From the NCBI GenBank assembly GCA_020847985.1, contig JADLBC010000023.1:1-64000 (forward strand): a stretch of 64,000 nt of DNA. Reading direction: 5' to 3'. The position numbers and the translations under genes were made by a program. The stretch is from Dehalococcoidia bacterium (GTDB lineage Bacteria; Chloroflexota; Dehalococcoidia; Tepidiformales; Tepidiformaceae). Below are positions 59,646 through 64,000 of this stretch, piece after piece. Numbering within the stretch: position 1 is the stretch's first letter; each line of letters starts with the position of its first letter. Under the pieces are notes generated by a model that did no database searches, was not told where the DNA came from, and saw nothing but the letters and a program-made list of their open reading frames with translations.

Positions 59646-61537
59646 GGCGCGGTCTGCCCTTCACGCTTCGTCACCGCACCCTCCGCTTCCAGCGAATACC
59701 GCCGCGAGACAAGGTGAATCCGCCGCCGAAGCTCATCCGCGTCGTCCCACACCAGCGCCGCGATCTCCTCGATAAGCCGCAGGATCTCGGCCTCCGTGAC
59801 ATCGATCGATGCGCTTAGCCGCATCACCTTCGGGTGCTCCGTGGGCGACATCTGTTCGAAGTCCGCCACGAGCTCTTCGCGCAGCTTCTCCCCCGGGCGC
59901 GTGCCCGTGAACACCACTTCGATGTCCTGCCCGGGACGCAGCCCCCGCAGCCGGATGATCCGCTCGGCCAGCTCGAGGATGTTGATCTCCTCGCCCATGT
60001 CCAGCATGTAGATGTTGCCGTGGCCGCCGAACGTGCCCGCCTGGATGACCAGCGAAACCGCCTCGGGGATGCTGATGAAGTAGCGCATCATCTCCGGGTG
60101 TACCACCGTCACCGGCCCGCCCCGCTCAATCTGCGACATGAACAGCGGCACCACCGACCCGCGGCTGCCCATCACATTGCCGAAGCGCACCGCCGCGTAC
60201 TTCGTCTTCGAAGCCTCCCGTGAAAGCGCCAGCACCAGCAACTCCGCGATCCGCTTGGTCGCGCCCATGATGCTCGTCGGCCGCACCGCCTTGTCCGTCG
60301 AAATCAGCACGAAGACGCCCGTCCCGAACGTTCGCGCCGCGCGCGCCACGTTCAGCGTCCCGAGCACGTTCACGCGGAACGCCTCCTCCGAATGCTCCTC
60401 CATCAGCGGCACATGCTTGTAGGCCGCCGCGTGGTACACGAGGTCCGGCCGCGTGCGCTTGAAGATGCTGTTCACGCGCGGCTCATCGACGACGCTCGCC
60501 ACCCACATCTTCAGCGTCGTCTCCGGCGAAATCCGCGTCAGTTCGAAGGAGAGGTCGTACAGCCCCGACTCGTTGTTATCGAGGATGTGCAACTCGCGCG
60601 GCTGAAAGGCCATCAGCTGCCGGCACAACTCCGCGCCGATGGAGCCCGCCGCCCCCGTCACGAGCACCACGCGCCCCTTCACCGATCCGGAGCACGCCGC
60701 GTAATCCACCTGCACCGGCTCGCGCCCGAGGAGGTCATCGAGGGTCACGTCCCGGAGCGTGTCATGGTGCCCGCCGAGTACCCAGTTCTCGACGCCTGGC
60801 ACGATCCGCACCGGGATGCCCTGCCGCTGGCAGACGCCCACGATCTGGCGAATCATCGAGCCCTTCGCCCGCGCGATCGCGATCGCGACCACGTCCACCG
60901 CTTCCTTCTGCAGCACCGCGTCGAGCTCTTCCACCGAGCCCAGCACCCGCAGGCCGTGGATGCGCGTGTGTACCTTCTTCGGGTCGTCGTCGACGAAGCC
61001 CATCGCCTGGTAGTTCAGCGCGGGGCTGTTCTGGAGTTCGCGCGCCAGCAGCTGGCCCGTATGGCCCGCGCCCACGATGAGCAGCCGCTGCGACGCGCTC
61101 GCGCTCCAGGGCATGCGCAGGAGCAGCCGCGCCCGCATCTTCACCAGCGCCATCCCCGGGAAGATGAGCGCCCCCGCGATCAGGATCACCGAAAGGGGCA
61201 GATCCCGGTCGCGCAGCCAGAAGTTGGCGATGAACGTGACGATCGTGACCAGCAGCACCGGCCGGAAGAGCGCGATGATGTCGCCGAGGCTGCCGTAGGC
61301 CCACACCGTCCGGTACACGCCCAGCGCCAGGTTCGCGAGGACATAACCGCAAGCGATGAATGGCACTACCCGCCAGGCGAACTCCGCGTTCGCGCGCGGC
61401 ACGTCGGCATCGAAGCGCAGCAGGAGCGCCGCCGCGTAGGCGAGGCCCACCACCAGCATGTCCAGTAGCGCCGCCGCCAGCGTGTGCAGCGGGTCGCCCG
61501 TCACCATCCGCCGGAAGGCGAAGCGGTGCGTGCTCAT
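59642..61537 (-). CDS. Membrane-bound nucleotide-sugar 4,6-dehydratase (PglF/WbpM/CapD-like)
   Basis: The product is 631 aa. Four membrane segments occupy residues 17-135, followed by a CoA-binding-like Rossmann domain (LLIVGAGHTGQLLARELQN) and a second Rossmann domain with TGAAGSIG at 294-301. In place of the SDR Tyr it has the SMK-type site: STDKAVRPTSIMGATK, as in PglF and WbpM. It converts UDP-GlcNAc-like sugars to 4-keto-6-deoxy forms. It overlaps its neighbours by ATGA on both sides. Confidence 0.92.
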   Translation of the reverse strand: MSTHRFAFRRMVTGDPLHTLAAALLDMLVVGLAYAAALLLRFDADVPRANAEFAWRVVPFIACGYVLANLALGVYRTVWAYGSLGDIIALFRPVLLVTIVTFIANFWLRDRDLPLSVILIAGALIFPGMALVKMRARLLLRMPWSASASQRLLIVGAGHTGQLLARELQNSPALNYQAMGFVDDDPKKVHTRIHGLRVLGSVEELDAVLQKEAVDVVAIAIARAKGSMIRQIVGVCQRQGIPVRIVPGVENWVLGGHHDTLRDVTLDDLLGREPVQVDYAACSGSVKGRVVLVTGAAGSIGAELCRQLMAFQPRELHILDNNESGLYDLSFELTRISPETTLKMWVASVVDEPRVNSIFKRTRPDLVYHAAAYKHVPLMEEHSEEAFRVNVLGTLNVARAARTFGTGVFVLISTDKAVRPTSIMGATKRIAELLVLALSREASKTKYAAVRFGNVMGSRGSVVPLFMSQIERGGPVTVVHPEMMRYFISIPEAVSLVIQAGTFGGHGNIYMLDMGEEINILELAERIIRLRGLRPGQDIEVVFTGTRPGEKLREELVADFEQMSPTEHPKVMRLSASIDVTEAEILRLIEEIAALVWDDADELRRRIHLVSRRYSLEAEGAVTKREGQTAP

Positions 61538-62208
61538 CGCGCACCGCTCCCCGCCGCCACCTGCAGCGCCGTCTTCACCATGATCGCGAGATCACCGCGG
61601 ATCGAATGCTCATCCACGTATTGCAAATCGTAACGCATGATATCGTCGTAGGCGAGGTCCGAACGCCCCATCACCTGCGCCAGCCCCGCGATCCCGGGCA
61701 GGACATCGTGCCGCCGCCGGTATTCGGGCGGGTACTGGCGCACGATTTCGGGGATCTCCGGTCGCGGTCCCACGATGCTCATCTCCCCCTTGAGAACGTT
61801 GAGCAGGTTCGGAAGTTCGTCGATGGAGCTCTTCCGCGCAATCGCGCCCCAGCGCGTCACGCGCGGGTCCACCTCACCCGCCGGGCTGAACACGAACTGC
61901 CCCCAGTCCTCGATGGCGTACGTCTTCTCCTCACCCGCCTTCGCGTGCCGCATCGTTCTCAGCTTGTACATCCGGAAGGGCCGCTCGTGAAGCCCCACAC
62001 GCGTCTGTACGAAGAACGGGTTCCCCCGCAACTCCACCGCGAGGATCACGGCGAACGCCCCCACGATCGCGAGCGCGACCGGCGCGACCAGCAGCGTCAG
62101 CAGCACATCCACCAACGACTTCGCCACGGTCGCGAGCGTATCGAACCAGCCCCCTACGGACGATCCGGGTAAGCCCGCAACCGCCCGGCCCTTCACTCGC
62201 CACTCCAT
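61534..62208 (-). CDS. Bacterial sugar transferase (phosphoglycosyl transferase, PglC/WbaP-like)
   Basis: The product is 224 aa. An N-terminal re-entrant membrane helix (LVDVLLTLLVAPVALAIVGAFAVILA) precedes the catalytic core: GNPFFVQTRVGLHERPFRMYKLRTM, the RKSSIDELPNLLNVLKGEMSIVGPRP block, and PGIAGLAQVMGRS. The D-E dyad of this family lies in SSIDELP. It moves a sugar-1-phosphate onto undecaprenyl phosphate, starting a glycan chain. It is the first gene of the acetamido-sugar operon. The ATG at 62208 is preferred over the very long shadow frame to 63768. Confidence 0.9.
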   Translation of the reverse strand: MEWRVKGRAVAGLPGSSVGGWFDTLATVAKSLVDVLLTLLVAPVALAIVGAFAVILAVELRGNPFFVQTRVGLHERPFRMYKLRTMRHAKAGEEKTYAIEDWGQFVFSPAGEVDPRVTRWGAIARKSSIDELPNLLNVLKGEMSIVGPRPEIPEIVRQYPPEYRRRHDVLPGIAGLAQVMGRSDLAYDDIMRYDLQYVDEHSIRGDLAIMVKTALQVAAGSGAR

Positions 62209-62274
62209 GCCAACCACCCACCTGCCGACCCCTATGAAGGAGGGGTGCGCCCAGCACCCGCCCGGGAGGATGTC

Positions 62275-64000
62275 GTGGCGAACGATTTGCTGGTCCCCAT
62301 CCTTGGCCCTGGCCGCGGCGAAGGCACCCTCATCGGCTGGTATCACGAGGATGGCGACGAAGTCCGCGCCGGCGACCTCGTCTGCTGTTTCGAAGCCGGC
62401 AACGTCGCAGTCGATATCGAAGCCCCCGGCGATGGCTTCCTCTGGCACGAAGCTGCTGCCGGCATGCCCGCCCGCTGGGGCGAAGCCGTCGGCGTCATCC
62501 TCGCCCCGGGCGAAGTCCCCACCCCCCGCGACGACGCCGCGCCCGTCGCCCTCTACCCCGCGCAGGCCCACGACCCCGAGGCCGCGAGCGAACCGCCGCC
62601 CGCCGCCGCCCCCCACTACGCCTTCGAAGCGTACGAAGTGCACCCCGTCGAGGACGAGCCGGAGGCCGCCGCCCCCGTCTCCCCCACGGAGCTTCCCCTC
62701 CTCCGCCGCACGCACACCGCGGAAGAGCCGGCCGCCCTCTGGGGCTCCGCACCCGGCGACCAGACCGAGTTCGATAGTCCCCTGCTCTGGCGCTCCGCCA
62801 GCGAAGCATGGCCGTGGGGCCGCGACGACGACGGGCAGCCTCGCCGCCGCCGCCTCCTTCCCCTCGGCCCGACGGCTGGCAGCCACGACGACGATGCCCC
62901 GACCGCCGCCTCCTCCTACGACGACTGGGAGGACGATCCCCGGGCCGCTGTGTCCGACGAATGGGAGCCCGCGACGCCCACACGGGACGAGGGCGACGAG
63001 GATGACGCCGCCGGCAACACCACCGCGGGCTGGCTCGCGAACGCCGAAGCACCGGTCACGCCCACCGAGGATCGCGGGCACGATGCGCCGCCCCCGCCGA
63101 TGAGCTGGGAATTCACCGCCGCGCCCGCCGCCTCCACGTGGAGCGAACCGGCCCCCGCACCCGAGCCAGTCTTCGAAGAGGGCGACTGGGCGGTCGTCGC
63201 CGAGCCCGCGGAGTGGGATACCCCCGCGCCCGAGGCGTGGCCCCCGGCCCCCGCCACCGCCTTCGCCTGGGATGCACCTGCCGCCGATTCGCTCGCCGCC
63301 AGCGCCCCCGCCTGGGTCGCCGACCCCGGTCCCGCCGCGCCCGATGAGCCAGGTGAATGGACCGGTGAGCTCGAAACCATCGACGACGAGCCCGAACCCG
63401 CCGTCTTCGAAATGCGCGGCGACGTCGTCGAGCCCTGGGATGACCCCGCCGGCAATGTCGACCCGGCGCCGCTCGCGGCTGCGCTCCCGGTGCGCCCGGC
63501 CGCCCTCTGGCTTCGCACCGAACTCCCCGCGGCCGGCCTTGCCGAAGTTGAGCACCGTCTCGGGACGGAGTGGGGCGCGCCCGGGCCCTCGGCGGCGGTG
63601 CTCGTGGCCGCCGCCATAGCGCGCGCGCTCGCCGAGTCGGGCACGCCCGGCGCCGACATCCTGCTCGATACGCCCGGCCGCCCGGAAACCCATCGCGCCA
63701 TCCTTCGCGCCGCGGGCGAGCGCCCCATGCGCGAACTCGTCGACGACGCCACCAGCCGCTGCCCCCACGATGCCCTCTTCGATTGCGCCTTCACGGATTT
63801 CGGCCCCGCCGGCATCGACGAAGGCATCCCGCCGCTCGGCGAAGGCCAGGGGTTCGCACTCGCGGCCGGGGCGCTGCGCGATACGTTTGCCCTCGTGGCC
63901 GGGCGAGCCACGCTCGCGCCCGTCCTCACGCTCACGCTGTCCTACGACCCGGCCCTGGTCTCGCCGGGCGATGCCGCGTGGTTCCTCGCACGCGTCCGCG
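62275..64000 (+). CDS. E2 (dihydrolipoamide acyltransferase)-like protein lacking lipoyl-Lys and catalytic His/Asp, 3' end outside window
   Basis: At least 575 aa from a GTG with GGGAGGA 4 nt upstream; the frame is open to the window end. Residues 5-80 follow a biotinyl/lipoyl domain (GEGTLIGWYHEDGDEVRAGD, VDIEAPGDGFLWHE) but the modified Lys position in the beta-turn is Asn43 (EAGNVAV). Residues 80-340 or so are an acidic Pro/Ala-rich linker with about 16 tryptophans at short intervals. From about 400 it resembles an E2 catalytic domain (LFDCAFTDFGPAGIDEGIPPLGEG, LTLTLSYD). The H-x3-DG active-site motif after SYD reads PALVSPG (559-565), with no His or Asp. It is divergent from a polysaccharide operon; function unknown. 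Confidence 0.8.
   Translation, partial: MANDLLVPILGPGRGEGTLIGWYHEDGDEVRAGDLVCCFEAGNVAVDIEAPGDGFLWHEAAAGMPARWGEAVGVILAPGEVPTPRDDAAPVALYPAQAHDPEAASEPPPAAAPHYAFEAYEVHPVEDEPEAAAPVSPTELPLLRRTHTAEEPAALWGSAPGDQTEFDSPLLWRSASEAWPWGRDDDGQPRRRRLLPLGPTAGSHDDDAPTAASSYDDWEDDPRAAVSDEWEPATPTRDEGDEDDAAGNTTAGWLANAEAPVTPTEDRGHDAPPPPMSWEFTAAPAASTWSEPAPAPEPVFEEGDWAVVAEPAEWDTPAPEAWPPAPATAFAWDAPAADSLAASAPAWVADPGPAAPDEPGEWTGELETIDDEPEPAVFEMRGDVVEPWDDPAGNVDPAPLAAALPVRPAALWLRTELPAAGLAEVEHRLGTEWGAPGPSAAVLVAAAIARALAESGTPGADILLDTPGRPETHRAILRAAGERPMRELVDDATSRCPHDALFDCAFTDFGPAGIDEGIPPLGEGQGFALAAGALRDTFALVAGRATLAPVLTLTLSYDPALVSPGDAAWFLARVR

Noticed and set aside
61534-63768. Extension of the sugar-transferase frame to 744 codons
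   Set aside because: The extra N-terminal 520 residues are Gly-rich shadow of the divergent E2-like gene; the ATG at 62208 starts the known family.

Overview
The window is about 64 kb of very GC-rich DNA, densely packed with genes, with strong C/G bias at third codon positions and many GTG or TTG starts. Three LLM-class flavin/F420-type oxidoreductases plus an F420/FMN split-barrel protein, ThyX-type thymidylate synthase, a thiolase-like/OB-fold protein pair, a PIM-like glycolipid cluster, a Tad pilus locus without an outer-membrane secretin, and a T-box leader together suggest a single-membrane-type member of the Chloroflexota (Dehalococcoidia/Tepidiforma-like). That placement is inference; no rRNA or tRNA gene is present to settle it.

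Layout. 1-8.3 kb: end of a LuxR-type regulator, split-barrel oxidoreductase, SWIM zinc-finger protein, ABC ATPase, PD-(D/E)XK nuclease, cyclase-family hydrolase, GNAT, a non-coding block with nested inverted repeats (6454-6712), and a secreted beta-lactamase-fold serine hydrolase. 8.3-13.6 kb: thyX, then a tightly overlapping operon of two lysophospholipid-type acyltransferases, a PHP phosphoesterase and a GT4 glycosyltransferase, followed by a membrane protein that looks like a CDP-alcohol phosphatidyltransferase without its catalytic aspartates. 13.6-25.5 kb: HxlR regulator, hybrid histidine kinase, SPFH protein, two LLM oxidoreductases, SH3/LysM/M23-like exported protein, ThpR, amidohydrolase, thiolase-like plus OB-fold pair. 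Within it, a multi-pass membrane protein gene lies between two 50-bp copies of the 3' end of an LLM gene.

25.6-34.6 kb: a complete minus-strand Tad/Flp locus (flp, tadE, tadG-like, cpaB, tadZ, tadA, tadB, tadC, then DUF192). 35-42.6 kb: ICMT-like and metallo-beta-lactamase-fold proteins, a cluster of four miniature four-cysteine proteins of which three are tandem paralogues, an LLM oxidoreductase divergent from a MarR regulator, a Kef-type antiporter and a lipoprotein esterase. 43-50.3 kb: thrS preceded by a threonine-type T-box, purF, aldo/keto reductase, a regulator with two HTH and two MmyB-like sensor modules, and an orphan HTH paralogue. 50.3-57.8 kb: alpha/beta hydrolase, SDR, several exported or membrane proteins, and etfBA.

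57.9-64 kb: a four-gene operon for an acetamido-sugar and its lipid-linked transfer (sugar transferase, PglF/WbpM-like dehydratase, acetyltransferase, DegT aminotransferase). Divergent from it, running off the right edge, is a long protein built like a dihydrolipoamide acyltransferase whose lipoyl lysine and catalytic His/Asp are all replaced and whose linker is acidic and studded with tryptophans.

Expression signals recur. At least eleven genes have a TANNNT-like hexamer 6-9 nt before the start codon and no usable Shine-Dalgarno sequence, which points to common leaderless transcription; operon-internal genes overlap as ATGA/GTGA/TGATG or carry clear GGAGG sites.
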